NCBI GenBank assembly: GCA_001695595.3
Contig: MBPM02000112.1
Span: 121,327 to 185,326, forward strand
Source: Plasmopara viticola
Lineage: Eukaryota > Oomycota > Peronosporomycetes > Peronosporales > Peronosporaceae
Length of the DNA: 64,000 nucleotides
Direction: 5' to 3'
Positions 43,441-58,400 of the stretch are shown here, one piece after another. The number at the start of each line of letters is the position of its first letter. Position 1 is the stretch's first letter. The notes beneath the pieces are model-generated. The model was not told the origin of the DNA. It did no database searches and saw nothing but the letters and a program-made list of their open reading frames with translations. A program made the translations under genes and the position numbers.

Positions 43441-46400
43441 GTGGTTCATCCACGAGATTTGTCTAAACCATTTGAGCTACGTGCTTGTTCATGAATCAAA
43501 CTAGCGATGGACCAGTCATCATTATTAATCACTGAATGGTCGATAATGTACGCAAACACTACTCCACTTAGTTGCTTGATGATAAATTTTGCATGAAATA
43601 AGTAATAAACGATGTTGAACCAGAAGGAAAGATCTCTCTGCGCCTAAGCATCAGTGTGTCAAAGGATAAAGTGGCAGATCAATTACGACAATAAACGATA
43701 AAGCGGCCACTTCTGTTGTATGTTCAGTCAGCGTTTTGATAGAGAAGTGTGAAGCAAAAGGGCAAGCCATATCTGAAGCTGGCCTCTACGAGTTGAACAC
43801 AATGTCATATTAAAAGAGTTAAGAGCAAAACTATTTATCAAAGGATGATACAAATGACTTTTAACAGTACCAATGGAAGCAGAAAAAGATGTTACTCAAT
43901 GTCGGCAGATTTCGAAGACAGGCTACGATGTGCACATTTGGGAAAGTGCTGATGCCAACTTTTCTATCACAGTAACATTTTTACGCTGGATCAGGGTATT
44001 GATCCATGGACCTCTCGCACAGCGAGAGATGTCTAAACCATTCGAGCTACGTGCTTGTTCACGAATCAAAGTAGCGATGGACCAGTGATTATTATCAATC
44101 ACTGAATGGTCGATAATGTACGCAAACACTACTCCACTTAGTTGCTTGAAGATAAATTTTGCATGAAATAAGTAAAAAACAATGTTGAATTAGAAGGAAA
44201 GATATCTCTTAAGCATCAGCGTGTCAAAGGATAAAGCGGCAGATCAATTACGATAATAAAGGATAAAGTGGGAACTTCTGTTGTGTGTTCAGTCAGCGTT
44301 TGGATAGGGAGGTTGAAAAGAAAAGGGCCAGCCATATCTGAAGCTGGCATCTACGAGTTGAACACAATGTCATATTAAGAAAACTAAAAAACAAAACTAC
44401 TTTTCAACGGATAATACAAATGAGTTTCAACAGTACCAATGGAAGCAGAAAAAGATGTTCCTCAATGTCGGCAGATTTCGAAGACAGGCTACGATGTGCA
44501 CATTTGGGAAAGTGCTGATTCCCACCTTTCTATCACATCAACGGTTTTACGCTGGATCAGAGTATTGATCCATGGACCTCTCGCACAGCGAGAGATGTCT
44601 AAATCATTCGAGCTACGTGCTTGTTCACAAATCAAAGTAGCGATAGACCAGTGATTATTATCAATCACTGAATGGTCGATAATTTACGCAAACGCTATTC
44701 CACTTAGTTGCTTGATGATAAATTTTGCATGAGATAAGTAATAGACAATGTTGAACCCGGAGGAAAGATATTTTTGCGCCTAAAAATCAGCGTGTCAAAG
44801 GATAAAGCGGCAGATCAATTACGACAAAAAACGATAAAGCGGCCACTTCTGTTGTATGTTTAGTCAGCGTTTTGATAAAGAAGTTGGACGTAAAAGGGCA
44901 AGCCATATCTGAAGCTGGCCTCTACGAGTTGAACACAATGTCATATTAAGGAGACTTAAGAGCAAAACTATTTATCAAAGGATGATACAAATGACTTTCA
45001 ACAGTACCAATGGAAGCAGAAAAAGATGTTACTCAATGTCGGCAGATTTCGAAGACAGGCTACGATGTGCACATTTGGGAAAATGCTGATGCCAACCTTT
45101 CTATCACAGTAACAGTTTTACGCTGGATCAGGGTATTGATCCATGGACCTCTTGCTCAGCGAGAGATGTCTAAATCATTCGAGCTACGTGCTCGTTCACG
45201 AATCAAAGTAGCGATGGACCAGTGATTATTATCAATCACCGAATGGTCGATAATGTACGCAAACACTTCTCCACTTAGTTGCTTGATGATAAAATTTGCA
45301 TGGAATAAGTAATAAACAATGTTGAACCAGAAGGAAAGATCTCTCTGCGCCTAAGCATCAGTGTGTCAAAGGATAAAGCGGCAGATCAATTACGATAATA
45401 AACGATAAAGCGGCCACTTCTGTGGTATGTTCAGTCAGCGTTTTGATAGGGAGGTTGGACGTAAAAGGGCAAGCCATATCTGAAGCTGGCCTCTACGAGT
45501 TGAACACAATGTCATATTAAGGAGACATAAGAGCAAAACTATTCATCAAAGGATGATACAAATGACTTTCAACAGTACCAATGGAAGCAGAAAAAGATGT
45601 TACTCAATGTCGGCAGATTTCGAAGACAGGCTACGATGTGCACATTTGGGAAAGTGGTGATGCCAACCTTTCTATCACAGTAACAGTTTTACGCTGGATC
45701 AGGGAATTGATCCATGGACCTCTCGCACAGCGAGAGATGTCTAAATCATTCGAGCTACGTGCTTGTTCACGAATCAAAGTAGCGATAGACCAGTGATTAT
45801 TATCAATCACTGAATGGTCGATAATGTACGCAAACACTACTCCACTTAGTTGCTTGATGATAAATTTTGCATGAAATAAGTAATTGACAATGTTGAACCC
45901 GAAGGAAAGATCTCTCTGCGCCTGAGCATCAGTGTGTCAAAGGATAAATTGGCAGATCAATTACGACAATAAACGATAAAGCGGCCACTTTTGTCGTATG
46001 TTCAGTCAGCGTTTTGATAGGGAAGTTGGACGTAAAAGGGCAAGCCATATCTGAAGCTGGCCTCTACGAGTTGAACACAATGTCATATTAAGGACACTTA
46101 AGAGCAAAACTATTTATCAAAGGATGATACAAATGACTTTCAACAGTACCAATGGAAGCAGAAAAAGATGTTACTCAATGTCGGCAGATTTCGAAGACAG
46201 GCTACGATGTGCACATTTGGGAAAGTGCTGATGCCAACTTTTCTATCACAGTAACAGTTTTACTCTGGATCAGGGTATTGATCCATGGACCTCTCGCACG
46301 GCGAGAGATGTCTAGACCATTCGAGCTACGCGCTTGTTCACGAATAAAAGTAGCGATGGACCAGTCATATTGTTTATCACTGAAGTTCGATAATTTACGC

Positions 46401-49400
46401 AAACACTATTCCACTTAGTTGCTTGATGATAAATTTTGAATGAGATAAGTAATAGACAATGTTGAACCAGAAGGAAAGATCTCTCTGCTCCTAAGCATCA
46501 GCGTGTCAAAGGATAAAGCGGCAGATCAATTACGATAATAAACGATAAAGCGGCCACTTCTGTGGTATGTTCAGTCAGCGTTTTGATAGGGAAGTTGGAC
46601 GTAAAAGGGCAAGCCATATCTGAAGCTGGCCTCTACGAGTTGAACACAATGTCATATTTAGGAGACTTAAGAGCAAAACTATTTATCAAAGGATGATACA
46701 AATGACTTTCAACAGTACCAATGGAAGCAGAAAAAGATGTTACTCAATGTCGGCAGATTTCGAAGACAGGCTACGATGTGCACATTTGGGAAAGTGCTGA
46801 TGCCAACCTTTCTATCACAGTAACAGTTTTACACTAGATCAGGTGTTGATCCATTGACCTCTCGCACAGCGAGAGATGTCTAAACCATTCGAGCTACGTG
46901 CTTGTTCACGAATCAAAGTAGCGATGGACCAGTCATTACTATCAATCACTGAATGGTCGATAATGTACGCAAACACTACTCCACTTAGTTGCTTGATGAT
47001 AAATTTTGCATGAGATAAGTAATAGACAATGTTGAACCCGAAGGAAAGATATTTTTGCGCCTGAACATCAGCGTGTCAAAGGATAAAGCGGCAGATCAAT
47101 TACGACAATAAACGATAAAGCGGCCACTTCTGTTGTATGTTCAGTCAGCGTTTTGATAGGGAAGTTGGACGTAAAAGGGAAGACATATCTGAAGCTGGCC
47201 TGTACGAGTTGAACACAATGTCATATTAAGGAGACATAAGAGCAAAACAATTTATCAAAGGATGATACAAATGACTTTTAACAGTACCAATGGAAGCAGA
47301 AAAAGATGTTACTCAATGTCGGCAGATTTCGAAGACAGGCTACGATGTGCACATTTGGGAAAATGCTGATGCCAACCTTTCTATCACAGTAACAGTTTTA
47401 CGCTGGATCAGGGTATTGATTTATGGACCTCTTGCTCAGCGAGAGATGTCTAAATCATTCGAGCTACGTGCTTGTTCACGAATCAAAGTAGCGATAGACC
47501 AGTGATTATTATCAATCACCGAATGGTCGATAATGTACACAAACACTACTCCACTTAGTTGCTTGATGATAAATTTTGCATGGAATAAGTAATAAACAAT
47601 GTTGAACTAGAAGGAAAGATCTCTCTGCGCCTAAGCATCAGTGTGTCAAAGGATAAAGCGGCAGATCAATTACGATAATAAACGATAAAGCGGCCACTTC
47701 TGTTGTATGTTTAGTCAGCGTTTTGATAAAGAAGTTGGACGTAAAAGGGCAAGCCATATCTGAAGCTGGCCTCTACGAGTTGAACACAATGTCATATCAA
47801 GGAGACTTAAGAGCAAAACTATATGTCAAAGGATAGTACAAATGACTTTCAACAGTACCAATGGAAGCAGAAAAAGATGTTACTCAATGTCGGCAGATTT
47901 CGAAGACAGGCTACGATGTGCACATTTGGGAAAATGCTGATGCCAACCTTTCTATCACAGTAACAGTTTTACGCTGGATCAGGGTATTGATTTATGGACC
48001 TCTTGCTCAGCGAGAGATGTCTAAATCATTCGAGCTACGTGCTTGTTCACGAATCAAAGTAGCGATGGACCAGTGATTATTATCAATCACCGAATGGTCG
48101 ATAATGTACACAAACACTACTCCACTTAGTTGCTTGATGATAAATTTTGCATGGAATAAGTAATAAACAATGTTGAACTAGAAGGAAAGATCTCTCTGCG
48201 CCTAAGCATCAGTGTGTCAAAGGATAAAGCGGCAGATCAATTACGATAATAAACGATAAAGCGGCCACTTCTGTTGTATGTTTAGTCAGCGTTTTGATAA
48301 AGAAGTTGGACGTAAAAGGGCAAGCCATATCTGAAGCTGGCCTCTACGAGTTGAACACAATGTCATATCAAGGAGACTTAAGAGCAAAACTATATGTCAA
48401 AGGATAGTACAAATGACTTTCAACAGTACCAATGGAAGCAGAAAAAGATGTTACTCAATGTCGGCAGATTTCGAAGACAGGCTACGATGTGCACATTTGG
48501 GAAAATGCTGATGCCAACCTTTCTATCACAGTAACAGTTTTACGCTGGATCAGGGTATTGATTTATGGACCTCTTGCTCAGCGAGAGATGTCTAAATCAT
48601 TCGAGCTACGTGCTTGTTCACGAATCAAAGTAGCGATGGACCAGTGATTATTATCAATCACCGAATGGTCGATAATGTACACAAACACTACTCCACTTAG
48701 TTGCTTGATGATAAATTTTGCATGGAATAAGTAATAAACAATGTTGAACTAGAAGGAAAGATCTCTCTGCGCCTAAGCATCAGTGTGTCAAAGGATAAAG
48801 CGGCAGATCAATTACGATAATAAACGATAAAGCGGCCACTTCTGTGGTATGTTCAGTCAGCGTTTTGATAGGGAGGTTGGACGTAAAAGGGCAAGCCATA
48901 TCTGAAGCTGGCCTCTACGAGTTGAACACAATGTCATATCAAGGAGACTTAAGAGCAAAACTATATGTCAAAGGATAGTACAAATGACTTTCAACAGTAC
49001 CAATGGAAGCAGAAAAAGATGTTACTCAATGTCGGCAGATTTCGAAGACAGGCTACGATGTGCACATTTGGGAAAATGCTGATGCCAACCTTTCTATCAC
49101 AGTAACAGTTTTACGCTGGATCAGGGTATTGATTTATGGACCTCTTGCTCAGCGAGAGATGTCTAAATCATTCGAGCTACGTGCTTGTTCACGAATCAAA
49201 GTAGCGATGGACCAGTGATTATTATCAATCACCGAATGGTCGATAATGTACACAAACACTACTCCACTTAGTTGCTTGATGATAAATTTTGCATGGAATA
49301 AGTAATAAACAATGTTGAACTAGAAGGAAAGATCTCTCTGCGCCTAAGCATCAGTGTGTCAAAGGATAAAGTGGCAGATCAATTACGACAATAAATGATA

Positions 49401-52400
49401 AAGCGGCCACTTCTGTCTATGTTCAGTCAGCGTTTTGATAGGGAGGTTGGACGTAAAAGGGCAAGCCATATCTGAAGCTGGCCTGTACGAGTTGAACACA
49501 ATGTCATATCAAGGAGACATAAGAGCAAAACTATTCATCAAAGGATGATACAAATGACTTTCAACAGTACCAATGGAAGCAGAAAAAGATGTTACTCAAT
49601 GTCGGCAGATTTCGAAGACAGGCTACGATGTGCACATTTGGGAAAGTGCTGATGCCAACCTTTCTATCACAGTAACAGTTTTACGCTGGATCAGGGTATT
49701 GATTTATGGACCTCTTGCTCAGCGAGAGATGTCTAAATCATTCGAGCTACGTGCTTGTTCACGAATCAAAGAAGCGATGGACCAGTGATTATTATCAATC
49801 ACCGAATGGTCGATAATGTACGCAAACACTACTCCACTTAGTTGCGTGATGATAGATTTTGCATGAAATAAGTAATAAACGATGTTGAACCAGAAGGAAA
49901 GATCTCTTTGCGCCTAAGCATCAGTGTGTCAAAGGAAAAAGTGGCAGATCAATTACGACAATAAACGATAAAGCGGCCACTTCTGTTGTATGTTCAGTCA
50001 GCGTTTTGATAGAGAAGTGTGAAGCGAAAGGGCCAGCCATATCTGAAGCTGGCATCTTCGAGTTGAACACAATGTCATATTAGAAGAGTTAAGAGCAAAA
50101 CAATTTATCAAAGGATGATACAAATGACTTTCAACAGTACCAACGGAAGCAGAAAAAGATGTTACTCAATGTCGGCAGATTTCGAAGACAGGCTACGATG
50201 TGGACATTTGGGAAAGTGCTGATACCAACTTTTCTATCACAGTAACAGTTTTACGCTGGAACAGGTATTGATCCATGGACCTCTCGCACGGCGAGAGATG
50301 TCTAAACCATTCGAGCTACGTGCTTGTTCACGAATCAAAGTAGCGATAGACCAGTCATTACTATCAATCAATGAATGGTCGATAATGTACGCAAACACTA
50401 CTTCACTTAGTTGCGTGATGATAAATTTTGCATAAAATAAGAAATAGACAATGTTGATCCAGAAGGAAAGATCTTTATGCGCCCAAACATAAGCGTGTCA
50501 AAGGATAAAGCGGCAGATCAATTACGATAATAAACGATAAAGCGGCCACTTCTGTTGTATGTTCAGTCAGCGTTTTGATAGGGAAGTTGGACGTAAAAGG
50601 GCAAGCCATATCTAAAGCTGGCATCTACGAGTTGAACACAATGTCATATTAGAAGAGTTAAGAGCAAAATTATTTATCAAAGGATAATACAAATGACTTA
50701 CAACAGTACCAACGGAAGCAGAAAAAGATGTTACTCAATGTCGGCAGATTTCGAAGACAGGCTACGATGTGCACATTTGGGAAAGTGCTGATGCCAACTT
50801 TTCTATCACAGTAACAGTTTTACGCTGGATCAGGGTATTGATCCATGGACCTCTCGCACGGCGAGAGATGTCTAAACCATTCGAGCTACGTGCTTGTTCA
50901 CGAATCAAAGTAGCGATCAACCAGTGATTACTATCAATCAATGAATGGTCGATAATGTACGCAAACACTACTCCACTTAGTTGCGTGATGATAAATTTTG
51001 CATAAAATAAGAAATAGACAATGTTGAACCAGAAGGAAAGATCTTTATGCGCCTAAACATCAGCGTGTCAAAGGATAAAGTGGCAGATCAATTACGACAA
51101 TAAACGATAAAGCGGCCACTTCTGTTGTATGTTCAGTCAGCGTTTTGATAGGGAGGTCGGAAGTAAAAGGGCCAGCCATATCTGAAGCTGGCATCTACGA
51201 GTTGAACACAATGTCATATTAGAAGAGTTAAGAGCAAAACAATTTATCAAAGGATGATACAAATGACTTTCAACAGTACCAACGGAAGCAGAAAAAGATG
51301 TTACTCAATGTCGGCAGATTTCGAAGACAGGCTACGATGTGCACATTTGGGAAAGTGCTGATGCCAACTTTTCTATCACAGTAACAGTTTTACGCTGGAT
51401 CAGGGTATTGATCCATGGACCTCTCGCACAGCGAGAGATGTCTAAACCATTCGAGCTACGTGCTTGTTCACGAATCAAAGTAGCGATGGACCAGTCATTA
51501 TTATCAATCACTGAATGGTTGATAATGTACGCAAACACTACTCCACTTAGTTGCTTGATGGTAAATTTTGCATGAAATAAGTAATAAACAATGTTGAACC
51601 AGAAGGAAAGATCTCTCTGCTCCTAAGCATCAGCGTGTCAAAGGATAAAGCGGCAGATCAATTACGATAATAAACGATAAAGCGGCCACTTCTGTTGTAT
51701 GTTCAGTCAGCGTTTTGATAGGGAAGTTGGACGTAAAAGGGCAAGCCATATCTGAAGCTGGCATCTACGAGTTGAACACAATGTCATATTAGAAGAGTTA
51801 AGAGCAAAATTATTTATCAAAGGATAATACAAATGACTTTCAACAGTACCAACGGAAGCAGAAAAAGATGTTACTCAATGTCGGCAGATTTCGAAGACAG
51901 GCTACGATGTGCACATTTGGGAAAGTGCTGATGCCAACTTTTCTATCACAGTAACAGTTTTACGCTGGATCAGGGTATTGATCCATGGACCTCTCGCACA
52001 GCGAGAGATGTCTAAACCATTCGAGCTACGTGCTTGTTCACGAATCAAAGTAGCGATAGACCAGTCATTATTATCAATCACTGAATGGTCGATAATGTAC
52101 GCAAACACTACTCCACTTAGTTGCTTGATGATAAATTTTGCATAAAATAAGAAATAGACAATGTTGATCCAGAAGGAAAGATCTTTATGCGCCTAAACAT
52201 CAGCGTGTCAAAGGATAAAGTGGCAGATCAATTACGATAATAAACGATAAAGCGGCCACTTCTGTTGTATGTTCAGTCAGCGTTTTGATAGGGAAGTTGG
52301 ACGTAAAAGGGCAAGCCATATCTGAAGCTGGCATCTACGAGTTGAACACAATGTCATATTAGAAGAGTTAAGAGCAAAATATTTATCAAAGGATGATACA

Positions 52401-55400
52401 AATGACTTTCAACAGTACCAACGGAAGCAGAAAAAGATGTTACTCAATGTCGGCAGATTTCGAAGACAGGCTACGATGTGCACATTTGGGAAAGTGCTGA
52501 TGCCAACTTTTCTATCACAGTAACAGTTTTACGCTGGATCAGGGTATTGATCCATGGACCTCTCGCACGCGAGAGATGTCTAAACCATTCGAGCTACGTG
52601 CTTGTTCACGAATCAAAGTAGCGATGGACCAGTGATTATTATCAATCACTGAATGGTCGATAATGTACGCAAACACTACTCCACTTAGTTGCTTGATGAT
52701 AAATTTTGCATGAAATAAGTAATAAACAATGTTGAACCAGAAGGAAAGATCTCTCTGCGCCTAAGCATCAGCGTGTCAAAGGATAAAGCGGCAGATCAAT
52801 TACGATAATAAACGATAAAGCGGCCACTTCTGTTGTATGTTCAGTCAGCGTTTTGATAGGGAAGTTGGACGTAAAAGGGCAAGCCATATCTGAAGCTGGC
52901 ATCTACGAGTTGAACACAATGTCATATTAGAAGAGTTAAGAGCAAAACTATTTATCAAAGGATGATACAAATGACTTTCAACAGTACCAATGGAAGCAGA
53001 AAAAGATGTTACTCAATGTCGGCAGATTTCGAAGACAGGCTACGATGTGCACATTTGGGAAAGTGCTGATGCCAACTTTTCTATCACAGTAACAGTTTTA
53101 CGCTGGATCAGGGTATTGATCCATGGACCTCTCGCACAGCGAGAGATGTCTAAACCATTCGAGCTACGTGCTTGTTCACGAATCAAAGTAGCGATAGACC
53201 AGTGATTATTATCAATCACTGAATGGTCGATAATGTACGCAAACACTACTCCACTTAGTTGCTTGATGATAAATTTTGCATAAAATAAGAAATAGACAAT
53301 GTTGATCCAGAAGGAAAGATCTTTATGCGCCCAAACATTAGCGTGTCAAAGGATAAAGTGGCAGATCAATTACGACAATAAACGATAAAGCGGCCACTTC
53401 TGTTGTATGTTCAGTCAGCGTTTTGATAGGGAGGTTGGAAGTAAAAGGGCCAGCCATATCTGAAGCTGGCATCTACGAGTTGAACACATTGTCATATTAG
53501 AAGAGTTAAGAGCAAAACTATTTATCAAAGGATGATACAAATGACTTTCAACAGTACCAATGGAAGCAGAAAAAGATGTTACTCAATGTCGGCAGATTTC
53601 GAAGACAGGCTACGATGTGCACATTTGGGAAAGTGCTGATGCCAACTTTTCTATCACAGTAACAGTTTTACGCTGGATCAGGGTATTGATCCATGGACCT
53701 CTCGCACAGCGAGAGATGTCTAAACCATTCGAGCTACGTGCTTGTTCACGAATCAAAGTAGCGATGGACCAGTCATTATTATCAATCACTGAATGGTCGA
53801 TAATGTACGCAAACACTACTCCACTTAGTTGCTTGATGATAAATTTTGCATGAAATAAGTAATAAACAATGTTGAACCAGAAGGAAAGATCTCTCTGCGC
53901 CTAAGCATCAGTGTGTCAAAGGATAAAGTGGCAGATCAATTACGACAATAAACGATAAAGCGGCCACTTCTGTTGTATGTTCAGTCAGCGTTTTGATAGG
54001 GAAGTTGGACGTAAAAGGGCAAGCCATATCTGAAGCTGGCCTCTACGAGTTGAACACAATGTCATATTAGAAGAGTTAAGAGCAAAACTATTTATCAAAG
54101 GATGATACAAATGACTTTCAACAGTACCAATGGAAGCAGAAAAAGATGTTACTCAATGTCGGCAGATTTCGAAGACAGGCTACGATGTGCACATTTGGGA
54201 AAGTGCTGATGCCAACTTTTCTATCACAGTAACAGTTTTACGCTGGATCAGGGTATTGATCCATGGACCTCTCGCACAGCGAGAGATGTCTAAACCATTC
54301 GAGCTACGTGCTTGTTCACGAATCAAAGTAGCGATGGACCAGTGATTATTATCAATCACTGAATGGTCGATAATGTACGCAAACACTACTCCACTTAGTT
54401 GCTTGATGATAAATTTTGCATAAAATAAGAAATAGATAATGTGTAACCAGAAGGAAAGATCTCTCTGCTCCTAAGCATCAGCGCGTCAAAGGATAAAGCG
54501 GCAGATCAATTACGATAATAAACGATAAAGCGGCCACTTCTGTTGTATGTTCAGTCAGCGTTTTGATAGGGAGGTCGGAAGTAAAAGGGCCAGCCATATC
54601 TGAAGCTGGCATCTACGAGTTGAACACAATGTCATATTAAGGAAACATAAGAGCAAAACTGTTTATCAAAGGATGATACAAATGACTTTCAACAGTACCA
54701 ACGGAAGCAGAAAAAGATGTTACTCAATGTCGGCAGATTTCGAAGACAGGCTACGATGTGCACATTTGGGAAAGTGCTGATGCCAACTTTTCTATCACAG
54801 TAACAGTTTTACGCTGGATCAGGGTATTGATCCATGGACCTCTCGCACAGCGAGAGATGTCTAAACCATTCGAGCTACGTGCTTGTTCACGAATCAAAGT
54901 AGCGATGGACCAGTGATTATTATCAATCACTGAATGGTCGATAATGTACGCAAACACTACTCCACTTAGTTGCTTGATGATAAATTTTGCATGAAATAAG
55001 TAATAAACAATGTTGAACCAGAAGGAAAGATCTCTCTGCTCCTAAGCATCAGCGTGTCAAAGGATAAAGCGGCAGATCAATTACGATAATAAACGATAAA
55101 GCGGCCACTTCTGTCGTATGTTCAGTCAGCGTTTTGATAGGGAAGTTGGAAGTAAAAGGGCAAGCCATATCTGAAGCTGGCATCTACGAGTTGAACACAA
55201 TGTCATGTTAAGGTTAAGAGCAAAACTACTTTTCAACGGATGATACAAATGACTTTCAACAGTAATAATGGAAGCAGAAAAAGATGTTACTCAATGTCGG
55301 CAGATTTCGAAGACAGGCTACGATGTGCACATTTGGGAAAGTGCTGATGCCAACTTTTCTATCACAGTAACAGTTTTACGCTGGATCAGGGTATTGATCC

Positions 55401-58400
55401 ATGGACCTCTCGCACAGCGAGAGATGTCTAAACCATTCGAGCTACGTGCTTGTTCACGAATCAAAGTAGCGATAGACCAGTGATTATTATCAATCACTGA
55501 ATGGTCGATAATGTACGCAAACACTACTCCACTTAGTTGCTTGATGATAAATTTTGCATAAAATAAGAAATAGACAATGTTGATCCAGAAGGAAAGATCT
55601 TTATGCGCCTAAACATCAGCGTGTCAAAGGATAAAGTGGCAGATCAATTACGACAATAAACGATAAAGCGGCCACTTCTGTCGTATGTTCAGTCAGCGTT
55701 TTGATAGGGAAGGTTGGAAGTAAAAGGGCAAGCCATATCTGAAGCTGGCCTCTACGAGTTGAACACAATGTCATATTAGAAGAGTTAAGAGCAAAACTAT
55801 TTATCAAAGGATGATACAAATGACTTTCAACAGTACCAATGAAGCAGAAAAAGATGTTACTCAATGTCGGCAGATTTCGAAGACAGGCTACGATGTGCAC
55901 ATTTGGGAAAGTGCTGATGCCAACTTTTCTATCACAGTAACAGTTTTACGCTGGATCAGGGTATTGATCCATGGACCTCTCGCACAGCGAGAGATGTCTA
56001 AACCATTCGAGCTACGTGCTTGTTCACGAATCAAAGTAGCGATGACCAGTGATTATTATCAATCACTGAATGGTCGATAATGTACGCAAACACTACTCCA
56101 CTTAGTTGCTTGATGATAAATTTTGCATGAAATAAGTAATAAACAATGTTGAACCAGAAGGAAAGATCTTCTGCGCCTAAGCATCAGCGTGTCAAAGGAT
56201 AAAGTGGCAGATCAATTACGACAATAAAATAAAGCGGCCACTTCTGTCGTATGTTCAGTCAGCGTTTTGATAGGGAAGTTGGACGTAAAAGGGCAAGCCA
56301 TATCTGAAGCTGGCCTCTACGAGTTGAACACAATGTCATATTAGAAGAGTTAAGAGCAAAACTATTTATCAAAGGATGATACAAATGACTTTCAACAGTA
56401 CCAATAGAAGCAGAAAAAGATGTTACTCAATGTCGGCAGATTTCGAAGACAGGCTACGATGTGCACATTTGGGAAAGTGCTGATGCCAACTTTTCTATCA
56501 CAGTAACAGTTTTACGCTGGATCAGGGTATTGATCCATGGACCTCTCGCACAGCGAGAGATGTCTAAACCATTCGAGCTACGTGCTTGTTCACGAATCAA
56601 AGTAGCGATGACCAGTGATTATTATCAATCACTGAATGGTCGATAATGTACGCAAACACTACTCCACTTAGTTGCTTGATGATAAATTTTGCATGAAATA
56701 AGTAATAAACAATGTTGAACCAGAAGGAAAGATCTTTGCGCCTAAGCATCAGTGTGTCAAAGGATAAAGTGGCAGATCAATTACGACAATAAACGATAAA
56801 GCGGCCACTTCTGTCGTATGTTCAGTCAGCGTTTTGATAGGGAAGTTGGAAGTAAAAGGGCAAGCCATATCTGAAGCTGGCCTCTACGAGTTGAACACAA
56901 TGTCATATTAGAAGAGTTAAGAGCAAAACTATTTTCAAAGGATGATACAAATGACTTTCAACAGTACCAAGAAGCAGAAAAAGATGTTACTCAATGTCGG
57001 CAGATTTCGAAGACAGGCTACGATGTGCACATTTGGGAAAGTGCTGATGCCAACTTTTCTATCACAGTAACAGTTTTACGCTGGATCAGGGTATTGATCC
57101 ATGGACCTCTCGCACAGCGAGAGATGTCTAAACCATTCGAGCTACGTGCTTGTTCACGAATCAAAGTAGCGATAGACCAGTGATTATTATCAATCACTGA
57201 ATGGTCGATAATGTACGCAAACACTACTCCACTTAGTTGCTTGATGATAAATTTTGCATGAAATAAGTAATAGACAATGTTGAACCAGAAGGAAAGATCT
57301 CTTTGCGCCTAAGCATCAGTGTGTCAAAGGATAAAGTGGCAGATCAATTACGACAATAAACGATAAAGCGGCCACTTCTGTTGTATGTTCAGTCAGCGTT
57401 TTGATAGGGAAGTTGGAAGTAAAAGGGCAAGCCATATCTGAAGCTGGCCTCTACGAGTTGAACACAATGTCATATTAAGAGAGTTAAGAGCAAAACCATT
57501 TATCAAAGGATGATACAAATGACTTTCAACAGTACCAATAGAAGCAGAAAAAGATGTTACTCAATGTCGGCAGATTTCGAAGACAGGCTACGATGTGCAC
57601 ATTTGGGAAAGTGCTGATGCCAACTTTTCTATCACAGTAACAGTTTTACGCTGGATCAGGGTATTGATCCATGGACCTCTCGCACAGCGAGAGATGTCTA
57701 AACCATTCGAGCTACGTGCTTGTTCACGAATCAAAGTAGTGATGGACCAGTCATTATTATCAATCACTGAATGGTCGATAATGTACGCAAACACTACTCC
57801 ACTTAGTTGCTTGATGATAGATTTTGCATAAAATAAGAAATAGACAATGTTGATCCAGAAGGAAAGATCTTTATGCGCCCAAACATTAGCGTGTCAAAGG
57901 ATAAAGTGGCAGATCAATTACGACAATAAATGATAAAGCGGTCACTTCTGTCGTATGTTCAGTCAGCGTTTTGATAGGGAGGTTGGAAGTAAAAGGGCCA
58001 GCCATATCTGAAGCTGGCATCTACGAGTTGAACACAATGTCATATTAGAAGAGTTAAGAGCAAAACATTTATCAAAGGATGATACAAATGACTTTCAACA
58101 GTACCAATGAAGCAGAAAAAGATGTTACTCAATGTCGGCAGATTTCGAAGACAGGCTACGATGTGCACATTTGGGAAAGTGCTGATGCCAACTTTTCTAT
58201 CACAGTAACAGTTTTACGCTGGATCAGGGTATTGATCCATGGACCTCTCGCACAGCGAGAGATGTCTAAACCATTCGAGCTACGTGCTTGTTCACGAATC
58301 AAAGTAGTGATGGACCAGTGATTATTATCAATCACTGAATGGTCGATAATGTACGCAAACACTACTCCACTTAGTTGCTTGATGATAAATTTTGCATGAA

